Source of the DNA: Peribacillus simplex
GTDB taxonomy: Bacteria; Bacillota; Bacilli; Bacillales; DSM-1321
Assembly: GCF_001542915.1 (NCBI RefSeq)
Contig: NZ_LNNH01000012.1
Location: 189,166-238,318, forward strand
DNA length: 49,153 nt
Reading direction: 5' to 3'
Under the pieces are notes generated by a model. The model worked only from the letters and a program-made list of their open reading frames with translations, searched no databases and was not told the DNA's origin. Positions 15,457 to 24,793 of the stretch are shown piece by piece. Position numbers and translations under genes: made by a program. Each line of letters begins with the position of its first letter. Position 1 is the stretch's first letter.

Positions 15457-15903
15457 TCAGCTATGTTTTCCTTCATAGTCGGCTATTTTTCCGATCCTAT
15501 TTTGATGGCGGCCGCCTTCAAATTCCGAGGTCAGCCATGTTTGAGCGATTTCCCTGGCAAGTCCAGGTCCGATGACACGCTCTCCCATCGCCAGCATATT
15601 GGTATCATTATGCTGACGGGTCAATTTAGCGCTATAGACATCATGCACCAAAGCACAGCGTATCCCTTTGACTTTATTCGCTGCAATGCTCATCCCGATC
15701 CCTGTACCACAGATCAAGATGCCCCGATCGAACTCACCCTTTGCCACTTTTTCAGCAACAGGCAAAGCATAATCCGGATAATCGACTGACGTACTGCATT
15801 CACAGCCAAAATCCTCAAACGGGATCTGTAACTCATTCATTAAATTCTTGATTTCTTCACGGATATGAATTCCACCATGATCCGAGGCAATCGCAACTTT
15901 CAT
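15457..15903 (-). CDS. rpiB: Ribose-5-phosphate isomerase B
   Basis: RpiB/LacB family sugar-phosphate isomerase of the pentose phosphate pathway, 148 residues. Motifs: IASDHGGI at the N-terminus (phosphate and ring opening), DYPDYA, the catalytic cysteine in GILICGTGIGMSIAANK, and HNDTNMLAMG. GAGGAGG lies 6 bases before the ATG at 15903. The B. subtilis homologue is ywlF, in the same place. Confidence 0.93.
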   Translation of the reverse strand: MKVAIASDHGGIHIREEIKNLMNELQIPFEDFGCECSTSVDYPDYALPVAEKVAKGEFDRGILICGTGIGMSIAANKVKGIRCALVHDVYSAKLTRQHNDTNMLAMGERVIGPGLAREIAQTWLTSEFEGGRHQNRIGKIADYEGKHS

Positions 15904-15988
15904 CAAAATCCTCCTCTTGCTTTTTATTTGATTTCATTGTGTCACAAAATTGTGAAAAGATAAAGGATGGCGGCCGCCGTCCATGCCT

Positions 15989-16021
15989 AAAAAGAAGCAG
16001 GAAACCGCTCCGGTCTCCTGC
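15989..16021 (-). terminator. Terminator after the chemoreceptor gene
   Basis: A stem with one mismatch (GCAGGA-a-ACCG at 15997-16007 pairing 16011-16021) followed on the minus strand by TTCTTTTT. Confidence 0.75.
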
Positions 16022-16030
16022 AGGGAATTT

Positions 16031-17320
16031 TCAAGTGTGAAAGCGTGTAATGGTGCTTTTCAGATTTTCCGCTTGGTTTTTGAGTTCCAACGCCGATTTT
16101 TCGACATTTTCCATCATGTTTACCTGCTCGTTTGTCACAGCCATAACCTCCATCGCTCCAGCAGAAGTCTCCTGAGCAATGGCAGCCACTTCCTGGGACT
16201 GCCTGGATGTTTCCTCTACACTTTCCATTTGACGATCAATAAGCTCTGTAATATCTTTTACCGCAGCGACAACATTATGTACCGTTTTTGTCATGCCTTC
16301 TATAGCTATATCCGTTTCCGTCCCCTTTTGAGCCTCTTCATTTGCCGTTTTGACCTGATCACTTATCTGCTTGACGACAGCCCTGACTTCAACCTGAATG
16401 TTTTGAACCAAGTTCGAAATGCCCTGCACAGCTTTAGCACTTTGATCCGCTAACAGCCGGACTTCTTCAGCAACAACTGCAAAACCTTTTCCATGCTCCC
16501 CCGCCCGGGCTGCTTCGATGGAGGCATTCAGTGCAAGCAGGTTCGTCTGTGCCGCGATATTTCCGACAAGCCCGATGATTTGTTCCACTTTTTTTGCATG
16601 CTCCTCCAAGCGCTCGACTGATTCCAAAGACTGTTGGTTTCCATATGCAAGCTGATTGATGCCGTCGACCAAGGAATTGACTACCGTTTTACTCTTGATG
16701 AGCTCTGCAGCCATTTCACCTGATAGACCGACGGACTCCTGCGCTTTTGTTTGAACCTCCTGGGCTAAAATGCTGACCTCGTCAATCGATTCGGCCGTAT
16801 TCATGATGGAAGCGGCTGAGGTTTCCGCCCCTTTCGAAATTTCCCCGATCGTCGTTGCCATGTTTTCTGCCTGTTCCGATGCTTTTGATGATTCTTGAGA
16901 AATATGGATGACCTTTTCATTCGTCTCATGGAAATTCGCTTCAATATTCCGAACCATCTCCCGCAGGTTAGAGAGCATATGGTTGAAGGCAATGCCCAAT
17001 GAACGGATTTCATCATCCGTCTTCGGCAGTACAACCGCTTCATTAATGCTGCCATCGGCGGCAATCAGCACGGCCTTTTCCAAATTTTTCAAAGGCTTGG
17101 TAATGACACCTGCTGCAAAAAACGCAAGAATCCCTGACCACAATATCCCTAATAAAAGTGTCCCTGCACCAAAACTAAGTGAATTCATGTTGGCAAAAAA
17201 CATGGGCTGGACCACGAAGATGAAAAACGCTGAGATCGAGTAGGTGATCAGAGCGAGGACCGTGATGAAGATAACTAATTTTTTTCTCAAACCAAACTTA
17301 TAACCCGAATTTCCCACCAT
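16031..17320 (-). CDS. Methyl-accepting chemotaxis protein without an extracellular sensor domain
   Basis: Transducer-like receptor, 429 residues. Two membrane helices (about 14-37 and 49-72) are joined by only some 11 residues, so there is no outside ligand domain. A HAMP linker (about 71-124) and a long coiled-coil signalling domain follow, with the hairpin tip [20 protein letters not shown] that binds CheA and CheW. Glu/Gln pairs typical of methylation sites flank it. AGGGGG precedes the ATG. It lies between rpiB and ywlE, where B. subtilis has no such gene. The signal could be a membrane or cytoplasmic property; this is inference. Confidence 0.93.
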   Translation of the reverse strand: MVGNSGYKFGLRKKLVIFITVLALITYSISAFFIFVVQPMFFANMNSLSFGAGTLLLGILWSGILAFFAAGVITKPLKNLEKAVLIAADGSINEAVVLPKTDDEIRSLGIAFNHMLSNLREMVRNIEANFHETNEKVIHISQESSKASEQAENMATTIGEISKGAETSAASIMNTAESIDEVSILAQEVQTKAQESVGLSGEMAAELIKSKTVVNSLVDGINQLAYGNQQSLESVERLEEHAKKVEQIIGLVGNIAAQTNLLALNASIEAARAGEHGKGFAVVAEEVRLLADQSAKAVQGISNLVQNIQVEVRAVVKQISDQVKTANEEAQKGTETDIAIEGMTKTVHNVVAAVKDITELIDRQMESVEETSRQSQEVAAIAQETSAGAMEVMAVTNEQVNMMENVEKSALELKNQAENLKSTITRFHT

Positions 17321-17342
17321 GCTATTTCCCCCTGTAGACTTC

Positions 17343-17786
17343 TTACTCTTGCAGCCTCATGACCAATTTTTCAATTAAATCTTGCAGCTCCTTGAACGTT
17401 TCCCGATAAATGCCTTCCGAACCTCCAAATGGGTCGATTATGTCTCTATCATATTTATCGTCAAGAACGAACTCTTTTAAAGTAAAAGTCTTATCGATCA
17501 TATTGGGGTGTCCACTGATGATGACGGCTTTATGCCCTTGGGTCATGGTGAAAATATGAGTCGCCCATTCCATTTCCTCTTTGGTTAGAGGCTTCGATCG
17601 ATGATTATGGACAATGTCATTTTCAACGAGAATATGACTAGCGTGCATCGAAGCACTTTGTCCAGCGGAGGCGTAGACGCCAGCTGACCTCACTTCCACA
17701 CCCGGAAGGTTCTTATTCTTCAAAATCGCTTCTGCCATTGGGCTTCTGCATGTGTTGCCTGTACATACAAATAATATTCGGATCAT
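17343..17786 (-). CDS. ywlE: Protein-arginine-phosphatase YwlE
   Basis: Low-molecular-weight phosphatase fold. YwlE of B. subtilis removes phosphate from arginine residues placed by McsB, acting with the CtsR/ClpCP stress system. 147 residues; the P loop is Cys8-TGNTC-Arg14-Ser, and Thr12 occupies the position that sets phosphoarginine preference in YwlE. The general acid is Asp118 in [15 protein letters not shown] lies 7 bases before the ATG at 17786; a long upstream open frame is not part of the family. Confidence 0.93.
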   Translation of the reverse strand: MIRILFVCTGNTCRSPMAEAILKNKNLPGVEVRSAGVYASAGQSASMHASHILVENDIVHNHRSKPLTKEEMEWATHIFTMTQGHKAVIISGHPNMIDKTFTLKEFVLDDKYDRDIIDPFGGSEGIYRETFKELQDLIEKLVMRLQE

Positions 17787-17974
17787 TTTAAAGCCTCCCT
17801 TTTTATCCATTATAAGCCTTCGCAGATTTTTTATAGTCAAAAAAAAAACGACACTGCCTATATAAAATCCCCTTTGCCCATGATTGAGCGTTTCCGCCCT
17901 TAACCAGAAACAAAAATAAAAACCGCCCCAGAAACGGAACAGTTGAGGAAGGACGAATATGATGTTGGATTTAT

Positions 17975-18541
17975 TTATAACGAGAACAATAATTTCAAAC
18001 CAAATGCACATAGGATGCTGCCGCCAAGAATCTCACTATAAACACCGAGCAACCCCTGCATTTTTCTTCCCAGTAAAAGACCTGCCCACGTCAAAAGGGT
18101 GGCAGCAATCCCAAAACAAAGGATGGTCACAACCGTTTTTGCACCGTAAATCCCCAGGGTCAAGCCTACCGAAAAGCTATCCAAGCTTACACCTAAGGCG
18201 AAAATCAACAGGCCTTTTCCAACAGGCGCCAGCATCTTATTTTCCCTTGAACCAGATTCATCCTTTTTACCCGGAATGAACATTTGTATTCCAAGTATGA
18301 TCAGCAAAAGACCACCTGCATATGTGGCAAAGGTTCCAAATTTATCGGAAATGAAACGCCCTGCCCCCATACCAAGCAAAGGCATCCAAATATGAAAAAT
18401 GCCTACAACCAGCCCTATAGAAAATATTTGCCTCAATCTCAGCTTAAACATTCCCATGCCGAGACCGACTGAAAAGGCATCCATTCCCAACGCGAATGCC
18501 ATAAGCAATAAGGTGATGATTTCTCCAGCAAATGTATTCAT
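17975..18541 (-). CDS. mntP: Manganese efflux pump MntP
   Basis: Membrane exporter of Mn2+, 188 residues with six helices in two repeats. The paired acidic motifs are [14 protein letters not shown] (residues 15-28) and [17 protein letters not shown] (about 113-129), typical of MntP (ywlD in B. subtilis). GGGAGG precedes the ATG. A strong hairpin sits directly upstream of that ribosome site. Confidence 0.94.
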   Translation of the reverse strand: MNTFAGEIITLLLMAFALGMDAFSVGLGMGMFKLRLRQIFSIGLVVGIFHIWMPLLGMGAGRFISDKFGTFATYAGGLLLIILGIQMFIPGKKDESGSRENKMLAPVGKGLLIFALGVSLDSFSVGLTLGIYGAKTVVTILCFGIAATLLTWAGLLLGRKMQGLLGVYSEILGGSILCAFGLKLLFSL

Positions 18542-18553
18542 CCCAATCCTCCC

Positions 18554-18587
18554 TCGGACGTGCCTACTACATGTTATGCATGTCCGA
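18554..18587 (-). other. Leader hairpin next to the mntP ribosome site
   Basis: A 10-base-pair stem with one wobble (18554-18563 with 18578-18587, TCGGACATGC against GCACGTCCGA) ends exactly where the mntP GAGGGAGG begins. It has no T run, so it is not a ywlC terminator. I could not match it to the yybP-ykoY Mn2+ riboswitch. Confidence 0.5.
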
Positions 18588-18619
18588 AAAGAAATAGAAG
18601 GATAAAAATCAGCGCTTAT

Positions 18620-19672
18620 TTATACATGCCATTCGTCAATGACTTGGTGACCTGCCGCCTTCTCAAGCCGATTCATGACTGCAGCACCAATACCTGATTC
18701 AGGAAAACTTTCACTAAAAATGATATCCACATCCAGCTCATCAAACTGACGCAAAGCATCATATAGCCCTGTGGCAACAGTATCCAATTCCGCCAATGAA
18801 CCAGGGACAACCACATGATCCGCCCTATAATCAGCTTCGTGCTCAAGAGCCGTTATGATGCCCACCCTGAGCCCTGCCTTTCTTTTTTCATCGACGAGCC
18901 TTTGCAGGAAAGCTGGATGACCTTTGACTAAATATAGAGGGGCTTTCGGTGCATAGTGAGTATATTTCATGCCTGGAGCCTTTGGGGCCGTATCCTGATT
19001 CTTCAAAGCGACATCCTGCTGCACATCGCCGATGACGGCCTTCAGTTGTTCCAGAGTCACCCCGCCGGGCCTTAAAATAATCGGGACCTCCACCGTGCAA
19101 TCAAGAACCGTGGATTCCACCCCTACACCTGTCGTGCCTCCATCGACTATGCCTGCAATCCGCCCGAATAAGTCATCCTCGACATGTTTAGCCGAAGTAG
19201 GGCTTGGTTTGCCTGAAGTATTGGCGCTGGGAGCAGCAATAGGCAGATCACTCGTGCGAATGATGCCGAGGGCAACCTGATGATCGGGCATCCTGACGCC
19301 AACCGTGTTCAATCCGGCTGTCACAAGGTTTGATAGCTTGCCCGGTTTATGTTTCAAGATCAATGTCAAAGGTCCTGGCCAAAATTCAGCCATAAGCCTG
19401 CGAGCCTTTTCGGGAATGTCTTCAACAATATCCTCCAGTTGCCCCTTAGAGGCTATATGGACGATCAAAGGATTATCACTTGGACGGCCCTTCGCTTCAA
19501 ACACTTTTTTCACCGCCTCGTCACTTTTGGCATTCGCTCCTAGTCCATAAACGGTCTCTGTAGGAAAAGCAACCACTTGGCCGGCCTTTAACAATTCAGC
19601 CGATTCTGTAATTTGGGGATAACTTTGTAAATTATCCACATTTTTATCCACTGACCAAACTTTCGTTTTCAT
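18620..19672 (-). CDS. ywlC: Threonylcarbamoyl-AMP synthase, Sua5 type
   Basis: Makes threonylcarbamoyl-AMP from threonine, bicarbonate and ATP, the first step of the t6A37 modification of ANN-decoding tRNAs. 350 residues. The YrdC domain (about 20-205) shows VAFPTETVYGLGANA, KGRPSDNPLIVHI and PSANTSGKPSPT; a Sua5 C-terminal domain follows from the linker APGMKYTHYAPKAPL. I start at the ATG at 19672 because MKTKVW matches B. subtilis YwlC (MKTKRW); an ATG 12 bases upstream is possible. Several DnaA boxes lie in and before its 5' end. Confidence 0.94.
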   Translation of the reverse strand: MKTKVWSVDKNVDNLQSYPQITESAELLKAGQVVAFPTETVYGLGANAKSDEAVKKVFEAKGRPSDNPLIVHIASKGQLEDIVEDIPEKARRLMAEFWPGPLTLILKHKPGKLSNLVTAGLNTVGVRMPDHQVALGIIRTSDLPIAAPSANTSGKPSPTSAKHVEDDLFGRIAGIVDGGTTGVGVESTVLDCTVEVPIILRPGGVTLEQLKAVIGDVQQDVALKNQDTAPKAPGMKYTHYAPKAPLYLVKGHPAFLQRLVDEKRKAGLRVGIITALEHEADYRADHVVVPGSLAELDTVATGLYDALRQFDELDVDIIFSESFPESGIGAAVMNRLEKAAGHQVIDEWHV

Positions 19673-19913
19673 TTTAAACACCATCGCCTTTTACCATTTC
19701 TTTTTTTATCCAATCGCTTTTATATGAGCGATATTTTCATTAAATCGCATAGATTTTACTTAAAAGTACTTTGAAAGTATAAAAGAAGTATACACAGAAT
19801 TCAAGCGTTATCCACAAATTGTGGATAAGCATATCGAAACGGTGGATAAGTTTGTGGATATTAATGATTAATGACAGACTTTTTCGATATTTTGTTAATA
19901 ACTCTGTGGATAT
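19614..19913. promoter_or_regulatory. DnaA-box cluster between spoIIR and ywlC
   Basis: Eight 9-mers with at most one mismatch to TTATCCACA lie within 300 bases. Perfect: 19632-19640 (+), 19808-19816 (+), 19820-19828 (-). One mismatch: 19614-19622 (-), 19644-19652 (+), 19841-19849 (-), 19853-19861 (-), 19905-19913 (-). From published work I recall a DnaA-binding cluster at the same locus (ywlC) in B. subtilis, outside oriC, that lowers initiation by titrating DnaA. Confidence 0.85.
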
Positions 19914-19925
19914 GTTGTTCAATAA

Positions 19926-19950
19926 CTAAAAAAGAGGGTCATTGCCCTCT
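19926..19950 (-). terminator. Terminator of spoIIR
   Basis: A 6-base-pair stem AGAGGG/CCCTCT (19933-19938 with 19945-19950) followed by a T run on the minus strand, immediately after the spoIIR stop. Confidence 0.85.
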
Positions 19951-19952
19951 TT

Positions 19953-20837
19953 TTAAAATAGATCATTGAAAATTTCTGCGAATAATGACTTCACTTCCAC
20001 CTCGGGCTCCTTTTCCCCTTCATACAATTGTTGGCTCTGTTCAGTCGATTTTGCCAGCTTTTCTTCCTCCTCTGGCGCCGCCTTCGCATTTCCCTCTGAT
20101 TTCACAGCTTCTTCCTTCACTGTATCCACCTGTGCTGCCGGTCTTGCCGATTCCGCTGCGACCTCTTCCTTATTCTGCTCCTCTGGCGCTTTTCCCTGTT
20201 CCTCGGTGACTTCCGCTTTTGCTTGTTCGTATGGAGCAGAGTTCTGTTCTTCCTTCGTTGCAGCATACACCTTGCCCCTCGAGGCTGACTGCGCTTCCTC
20301 TTCTTCCTCCGTTATCGGACTTTGGCTCACTGCCGTCCCATTTGAAAAATCAAGGAAGCATAACGGCGGAAACAAGACACACCACCAATTCGCGCCTTCA
20401 CCTTCGCCGAGCGTGATGATCACGGCTTCATATTCCCCGGCCGGATATAAGTATTGTCCATAAAGTTTTGTCGGAAATTCCGCTTGGCCAAAATCGACTT
20501 TCACTGACTGTTCCAAGCCATTCTCCTTTACGACCGCCTCCGCCTTGGCTTGAATATCAGGCAGATGAGAGGTAATTACATCCCTCGCCTCATCCAAGGA
20601 GGTAAGCTCCTGGACCCACTTCGTGATATCCTTATTAACCTCATCCCTAATCAACCTTTTGACTGCTTGATCCTTTTCTTCATCGCTATTTGCTAGTATC
20701 CTCAGGCGGATTGCCTCATCCGGGATCACCTTGGTTTCTTCGGCACCGACCACTTCCGCTTTCGGCATATATATACTTACAATCGTTCCTATCGTTAAGA
20801 TTACTAGATAAATAATGGCTAAATGTTTAGTTTTCAT
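19953..20837 (-). CDS. spoIIR: Stage II sporulation protein R with extended charged linker
   Basis: Forespore-secreted signal protein that activates SpoIIGA in the mother cell, leading to pro-SigE processing. 294 residues from the ATG at 20837 (AGGGGG upstream). One N-terminal membrane or signal segment (about 6-24), then the SpoIIR core (35-170) with PDEAIRLRILANSD, and GEGEGANWWCVLFPPLC(F)LD. Residues about 176-279 are almost wholly Glu, Ala, Lys, Gln and Ser, followed by the family end VEVKSLFAEIF. B. subtilis SpoIIR has about 224 residues, so the linker is an expansion. A terminator ends prmC before it, so it needs its own promoter; I could not confirm a SigF site. Confidence 0.92.
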   Translation of the reverse strand: MKTKHLAIIYLVILTIGTIVSIYMPKAEVVGAEETKVIPDEAIRLRILANSDEEKDQAVKRLIRDEVNKDITKWVQELTSLDEARDVITSHLPDIQAKAEAVVKENGLEQSVKVDFGQAEFPTKLYGQYLYPAGEYEAVIITLGEGEGANWWCVLFPPLCFLDFSNGTAVSQSPITEEEEEAQSASRGKVYAATKEEQNSAPYEQAKAEVTEEQGKAPEEQNKEEVAAESARPAAQVDTVKEEAVKSEGNAKAAPEEEEKLAKSTEQSQQLYEGEKEPEVEVKSLFAEIFNDLF

Positions 20838-20941
20838 CGCCTTCGCCCCCTCACATGAATCAGTCTCACCATTTTCCATCTATCTTAAACTAGTAAAATA
20901 AAAAAAATGGTAAGCAGGTAGATTCCATATGCAAGCCAAAC

Positions 20942-20971
20942 AAAAAAATCCGTCCCAAAGGAGGGACGGAT
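20942..20971 (-). terminator. Terminator of prfA-prmC
   Basis: A perfect 9-base-pair stem ATCCGTCCC/GGGACGGAT (20948-20956 with 20963-20971) overlapping the prmC stop, followed by seven T on the minus strand. Confidence 0.92.
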
Positions 20972-21840
20972 CATGTTAATGCAGCGAAGACCATTCGATC
21001 TTTTTCATTGATGTCATTTTCAACCGATACCCGAGCGTCAGGAAACGTCCGCAGCAGCATATCAGCAACCGCCTGCCCCTGCCCAGCGCCCACCTCGAAG
21101 CCAATCAGTCCCGGTACATTCATGACCAGCGGCAACTGTTCCATAAAGCGGCGGTAAAAGTCCAGACCGTCGCTGCCGGCAAATAAGGCACGATGCGGCT
21201 CATGACCCGTTACCACCACTGACATGGACTTTTGATCATCAATCGGGATATATGGAGGGTTCGATAAAAGGATGTCCACCTTTTGGTTTTGCTCAATGAA
21301 CGGCAAAAGCAAATCTCCCTGCATGAACTGCACCTCGGCACCAAGCGCTCTAGCATTTCCCCTCGCCACTTCAAGGGAAGGTTCCGCTATATCCGTTGCC
21401 GATACGAGCAAGCTTGTTTCTTCAAGCTTCATCGTAATCGCAATTGCACCGCTGCCGGTACCGATATCCGCTAAACGGAGCTTCTCGCGCTTATTAAAAA
21501 GGGACGGCATCATACGGAGTGCATGATAAATCAATTCCTCCGTTTCAGGCCTCGGTATCAGCACTTCTTCATTCACGCAGAAGGTCCGTCCATAAAACTC
21601 TTCACTGCCGATTATATATTGGATCGGCGTTCCCTCAACATGGAGTTCCACAGCCTCCTTAAAACGCCCAAAATCAGCTTCACTTAGCTCATCATGCAGG
21701 TTCGCCAACAGCATGGAGCGGGTTTGTTTCAAGAAATGCTGCAATAGGATTTCTCCGGCATTGGCATCACGATCATTCTCCTTTAAAAAAGAAGAAGCCC
21801 ATTTAAGGGCTTCGAACACTTTCAGCGCAGAATCACTCAT
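20971..21840 (-). CDS. prmC: Release factor glutamine methyltransferase
   Basis: SAM-dependent enzyme that methylates the Gln of the GGQ motif in release factors 1 and 2. 289 residues from the ATG at 21840. N-terminal helical domain, then a Rossmann methyltransferase: SAM motif [12 protein letters not shown] and the glutamine-binding NPPY in [11 protein letters not shown]. The ATG overlaps the prfA stop (8 bases), so enzyme and substrate are translated from one message. Confidence 0.96.
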   Translation of the reverse strand: MSDSALKVFEALKWASSFLKENDRDANAGEILLQHFLKQTRSMLLANLHDELSEADFGRFKEAVELHVEGTPIQYIIGSEEFYGRTFCVNEEVLIPRPETEELIYHALRMMPSLFNKREKLRLADIGTGSGAIAITMKLEETSLLVSATDIAEPSLEVARGNARALGAEVQFMQGDLLLPFIEQNQKVDILLSNPPYIPIDDQKSMSVVVTGHEPHRALFAGSDGLDFYRRFMEQLPLVMNVPGLIGFEVGAGQGQAVADMLLRTFPDARVSVENDINEKDRMVFAALT

Positions 21841-22903
21841 CTGCATTTTCCAGCCTGGAAGATTGGTCTTCCATGATCAAAGCATCCACGACCTCATCAA
21901 GCTTGCCTTCCATGATCTGATCGAGCTTTTGGATCGTCAAACCGATACGGTGATCCGTAACGCGGTTTTGCGGAAAGTTATACGTACGAATCCGTTCGGA
22001 ACGATCACCCGTCCCGACTGCAAGCTTCCTATTTTGATCATATTCCGCCTGCACTTCACGATGGATTTTATCGTATACCCTCGCCCGCAGCACTTTCATG
22101 GCTTTTTCTTTGTTCTTGATCTGTGATTTCTCATCTTGGCAAGATACAACCGTATTGGTCGGGATATGCGTCAATCGCACGGCAGACATTGTCGTATTGA
22201 CACTTTGCCCTCCAGGACCGCTTGAAGCAAACGTATCGACCCGAACATCCTTATCGTGGATTTCGACTTCCACTTCCTCCGCTTCCGGTAAAACGGCGAC
22301 CGTGGCCGTAGAGGTGTGAATCCGCCCGCCAGACTCGGTTTCAGGCACCCGTTGAACGCGATGGGCCCCATTTTCGAATTTCAATTTAGAATAAGCGCCA
22401 TTTCCATTAATCATGAAGATGATTTCCTTGTAGCCCCCAAGCCCAGTGGGACTTGCCTCGATGACCTCTGTACGCCAGCCCTGCACCTCGGCAAAACGGC
22501 TATACATGCGGTATAGGCTGCCGGCAAACAAAGCCGCTTCATCCCCGCCTGCCGCGCCGCGAATTTCCATGATTACGTTTTTATCATCGTTCGGATCCTT
22601 TGGAATGAGCAATATTTTCAACTTATCTTCAAGACCTTTTATCATCTCTTCAAGCTCGTTGATTTCCTCTTTTACCATATCACGCATATCCGCATCAAGT
22701 TTGTCATCGAGCATCGCCTTGGCTTCCTGGAGTTGCCCACGAACCGTTTTATACTCCTTATAAGCCGACGCGGTTTCTTGAATGCCGGATTGCTCCTTGG
22801 AGTATTCCCTTAATTTCTTGGAGTCATTGATGATTTCCGGGTCACTTAAAAGTTCATTCAATCTTTCATATCTATCTTCTACTGCTTGCAATCGATCAAA
22901 CAA
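21833..22903 (-). CDS. prfA: Peptide chain release factor 1
   Basis: Ends translation at UAA and UAG. 356 residues, the same as B. subtilis RF1, when started at the TTG at 22903, which has GAGGTG 6 bases upstream; the longer open frame adds 18 atypical residues. The peptidyl-tRNA hydrolysis motif GGQ is in [12 protein letters not shown] and the stop-codon reading loop is in [14 protein letters not shown]. First gene of the prfA-prmC unit. Confidence 0.96.
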   Translation of the reverse strand: MFDRLQAVEDRYERLNELLSDPEIINDSKKLREYSKEQSGIQETASAYKEYKTVRGQLQEAKAMLDDKLDADMRDMVKEEINELEEMIKGLEDKLKILLIPKDPNDDKNVIMEIRGAAGGDEAALFAGSLYRMYSRFAEVQGWRTEVIEASPTGLGGYKEIIFMINGNGAYSKLKFENGAHRVQRVPETESGGRIHTSTATVAVLPEAEEVEVEIHDKDVRVDTFASSGPGGQSVNTTMSAVRLTHIPTNTVVSCQDEKSQIKNKEKAMKVLRARVYDKIHREVQAEYDQNRKLAVGTGDRSERIRTYNFPQNRVTDHRIGLTIQKLDQIMEGKLDEVVDALIMEDQSSRLENADE

Positions 22904-23013
22904 ATCATTCACCTCATAAATTTCCCGATTCAACGATATGAATCGGAAGTAATCCATCTTTTTTCACTATAAATAAGTCGTTCAGTGCCCCAGCTCAGTT
23001 CACTTCTAGGTTA

Positions 23014-23043
23014 ATTATAGTATAGGTGAATAATCAACGTCAA
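23014..23043 (-). promoter_or_regulatory. SigA promoter of prfA-prmC
   Basis: TTGACG (23038-23043), 18 bases, TATAAT (23014-23019), about 105 bases before the prfA TTG. Confidence 0.7.
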
Positions 23044-23062
23044 AGAGGATTCAAGAATATGG

Positions 23063-23518
23063 TCATTTCTTTAATTCAACATCTATTTTGTATTGAGGCA
23101 CCACACCCGTAATCAGATCTTCCAGTCGCTTCTTTTCTTCATTTCTTTCGTGATCGTCCTTGATTTTACCCTTATCATGGACCGTAACATGTATGGTATT
23201 GCCGTTAATCCAGACCGACCCTGCTTCATACTCCGTTTCAGACTTAACGGCATCCCGTATAACAGCTATCTCCTGCCCCATGGATGGGGAATTGTTGGAT
23301 GTATGATCAGGCGTGTTGAGGATCTGATCGGAAGGCCGTTCCGCTTCATTTTCCCAATCCTTATTGGATACATGCTTTAAACCGCTGCCGACAAAATCCT
23401 TGCCATCACGGCTTTGATCGCCATATTCCGATTCATTATTGATTGCCTTGTCATTTGGACCGCATGCCGTCAGGACAGTAAGTACAATAACCGCCATCCA
23501 TATCATTTTCAACTTCAT
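23063..23518 (-). CDS. Lipoprotein of unknown function
   Basis: 151 residues from the ATG at 23518 with GGAGGGTG 5 bases upstream. It begins with a lipoprotein signal peptide ending in LTAC, so the mature protein would start at Cys19 and be anchored on the outer membrane face. The next 60 residues are polar and probably disordered; a compact C-terminal part (about 85-151) has alternating beta and helix character, including SVWINGNTIHVTVHDKG. That layout recalls the YhcN/YlaJ sporulation lipoproteins, but I cannot confirm it. Downstream lies the prfA promoter; no T-run terminator was found. Confidence 0.8.
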   Translation of the reverse strand: MKLKMIWMAVIVLTVLTACGPNDKAINNESEYGDQSRDGKDFVGSGLKHVSNKDWENEAERPSDQILNTPDHTSNNSPSMGQEIAVIRDAVKSETEYEAGSVWINGNTIHVTVHDKGKIKDDHERNEEKKRLEDLITGVVPQYKIDVELKK

Positions 23519-23652
23519 ATTTTCACCCTCCATTTTGGTTGATCAACAAGATCATTTCCTCGTTAGCTTTCCCAAAATGGGACTATAATTAATCTTTTGT
23601 TCGCCTTCCATGTATTGGTCTGGATCACCGGTCCTTCGCATGTTCATTCCAA

Positions 23653-23690
23653 TAAAAAAACGCCCTAAGATCTCATTCGACCATAGGGCA
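23653..23690 (-). terminator. Terminator of tdk
   Basis: A stem GCCCTA/TAGGGC (23662-23667 with 23684-23689) with a 16-base loop, followed by seven T on the minus strand, just after the tdk stop. Confidence 0.8.
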
Positions 23691-23698
23691 CCCTTGAT

Positions 23699-24304
23699 TT
23701 AAATATGCTCTTTAATCCCAGCTTCCTGCTTACCTGGAACTTCATGATGATGACGGCAGCGGGGCTCGTATGATTCCGATGCACCCACAAGGATGATCGG
23801 CTCATCATAGGAGGCCGGCTTGCCATCGATCAAGCGCTGCGTCCTGCTCGCAGGTGATCCGCACACTTCACACACAGCCTGCAGCTTAGTCACAGACTCT
23901 GCTAACGATAATAGAACCGGCATAGGACCGAATGGCTCACCTCTGAAATCCTGATCGAGTCCAGCCATAATCACTCGATAACCGCTGTCCGCAAGATGCT
24001 GGGCAACCCCGATAATTTCATGATCAAAAAATTGAACTTCATCTATTGCAATGATATCCAAGGGCTTGTCCAAAAACTTAAAGATATCTGTTGAATGGGC
24101 AATCGGCTTTGCCATCACTGAAGAGCCATTATGTGATACGACAGCCTCTTCCGCATAGCGATTATCTATAGCTGGTTTAAAAACAGCTATTTGCTCTTTG
24201 GCAAATTGAGCACGGCTGACTCGTTTAATCAATTCCTCAGATTTACCTGAAAACATGCTTCCGCAAATAAGCTCGATCCAGCCTGTTTGTTTCATTACAT
24301 ACAT
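23699..24304 (-). CDS. tdk: Thymidine kinase
   Basis: Salvage enzyme: thymidine plus ATP gives dTMP. 201 residues, type II family. P loop [12 protein letters not shown] (about 16-27), DEVQFFD with the Walker B acid, the lasso loop near [16 protein letters not shown], and a zinc site from [11 protein letters not shown] and RCRHHH. The N-terminus [15 protein letters not shown] closely follows B. subtilis Tdk (MYIMKQSGW), supporting the ATG at 24304. Confidence 0.96.
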   Translation of the reverse strand: MYVMKQTGWIELICGSMFSGKSEELIKRVSRAQFAKEQIAVFKPAIDNRYAEEAVVSHNGSSVMAKPIAHSTDIFKFLDKPLDIIAIDEVQFFDHEIIGVAQHLADSGYRVIMAGLDQDFRGEPFGPMPVLLSLAESVTKLQAVCEVCGSPASRTQRLIDGKPASYDEPIILVGASESYEPRCRHHHEVPGKQEAGIKEHI

Positions 24305-24394
24305 GGAAACAGCTACTCCCTTCCACCTGTCGATCCATTGGCCAAAATTGAAGTGGACCCGGCTTTATATAAATTGTTGCTTGTTTACAGAAAA

Positions 24395-24432
24395 GAAAAA
24401 ACAGGCAAGAAAAATACTTGCCTGTTTTTTAA
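24395..24432. terminator. Terminator of rpmE (symmetric)
   Basis: A perfect stem of 13 base pairs (24397-24409 with 24418-24430) made of AAAAACAGGCAAG, with T runs on either strand. Serves rpmE on the minus strand; tdk then depends on read-through or an unseen promoter. Confidence 0.85.
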
Positions 24433-24442
24433 AAAGTCCGGC

Positions 24443-24643
24443 TTATTTAATACCGTATTTTTTGTTGAAACGATCAACACGTCCGCCAGCTTCAGCGAAT
24501 TTTTGACGACCAGTATAGAATGGGTGGCACTCTGAACAAGTCTCAACTTTGATCTCTTCTTTAACTGAACCAGTTTCAAAAGTGTTTCCGCAAGAGCAAG
24601 ATACTTTTGAAAGCTTGTAATTTGGATGAATTCCAGTTTTCAT
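24443..24643 (-). CDS. rpmE: 50S ribosomal protein L31 (zinc form)
   Basis: Large-subunit protein at the central protuberance, 66 residues. It has the zinc-binding cysteines Cys16, Cys18 (SCSCG) and Cys36, Cys39 (TCSECHPF), so it is the C+ form that can be displaced by a zinc-free paralogue when zinc is short. The C-terminal [17 protein letters not shown] is typical. Confidence 0.97.
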   Translation of the reverse strand: MKTGIHPNYKLSKVSCSCGNTFETGSVKEEIKVETCSECHPFYTGRQKFAEAGGRVDRFNKKYGIK

Positions 24644-24743
24644 TCTTTTCAGCTCCTTCTGCCCTGAATCATTCGAAACAGAGTTATATACTTCAAGGTG
24701 AGTCTAAAACACCCTCACATTTATTGTAAAAACACATGAACCC

Positions 24744-24772
24744 ATTATAGCAACTTAAAACTAGTTGTGCAA
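24744..24772 (-). promoter_or_regulatory. SigA promoter of rpmE
   Basis: TTGCAC (24767-24772), 17 bases, TATAAT (24744-24749). The roughly 95-base leader holds a small hairpin (24698-24702 with 24714-24718, GTGAG/CTCAC), which might belong to an L31 leader element; not confirmed. Confidence 0.75.
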
Positions 24773-24793
24773 CAGTTTGTTTCTTTCCCGGTT

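Noticed and set aside
15965..15982. Palindrome GGATGGCGGCCGCCGTCC after the chemoreceptor gene
   Set aside because: No loop and no T run, a true terminator lies next to it; probably incidental GC-rich palindrome.
19966..20463. Long plus-strand ORF opposite spoIIR
   Set aside because: Ser/Pro-rich shadow of the Glu/Ala-rich SpoIIR linker; no ribosome site or family.
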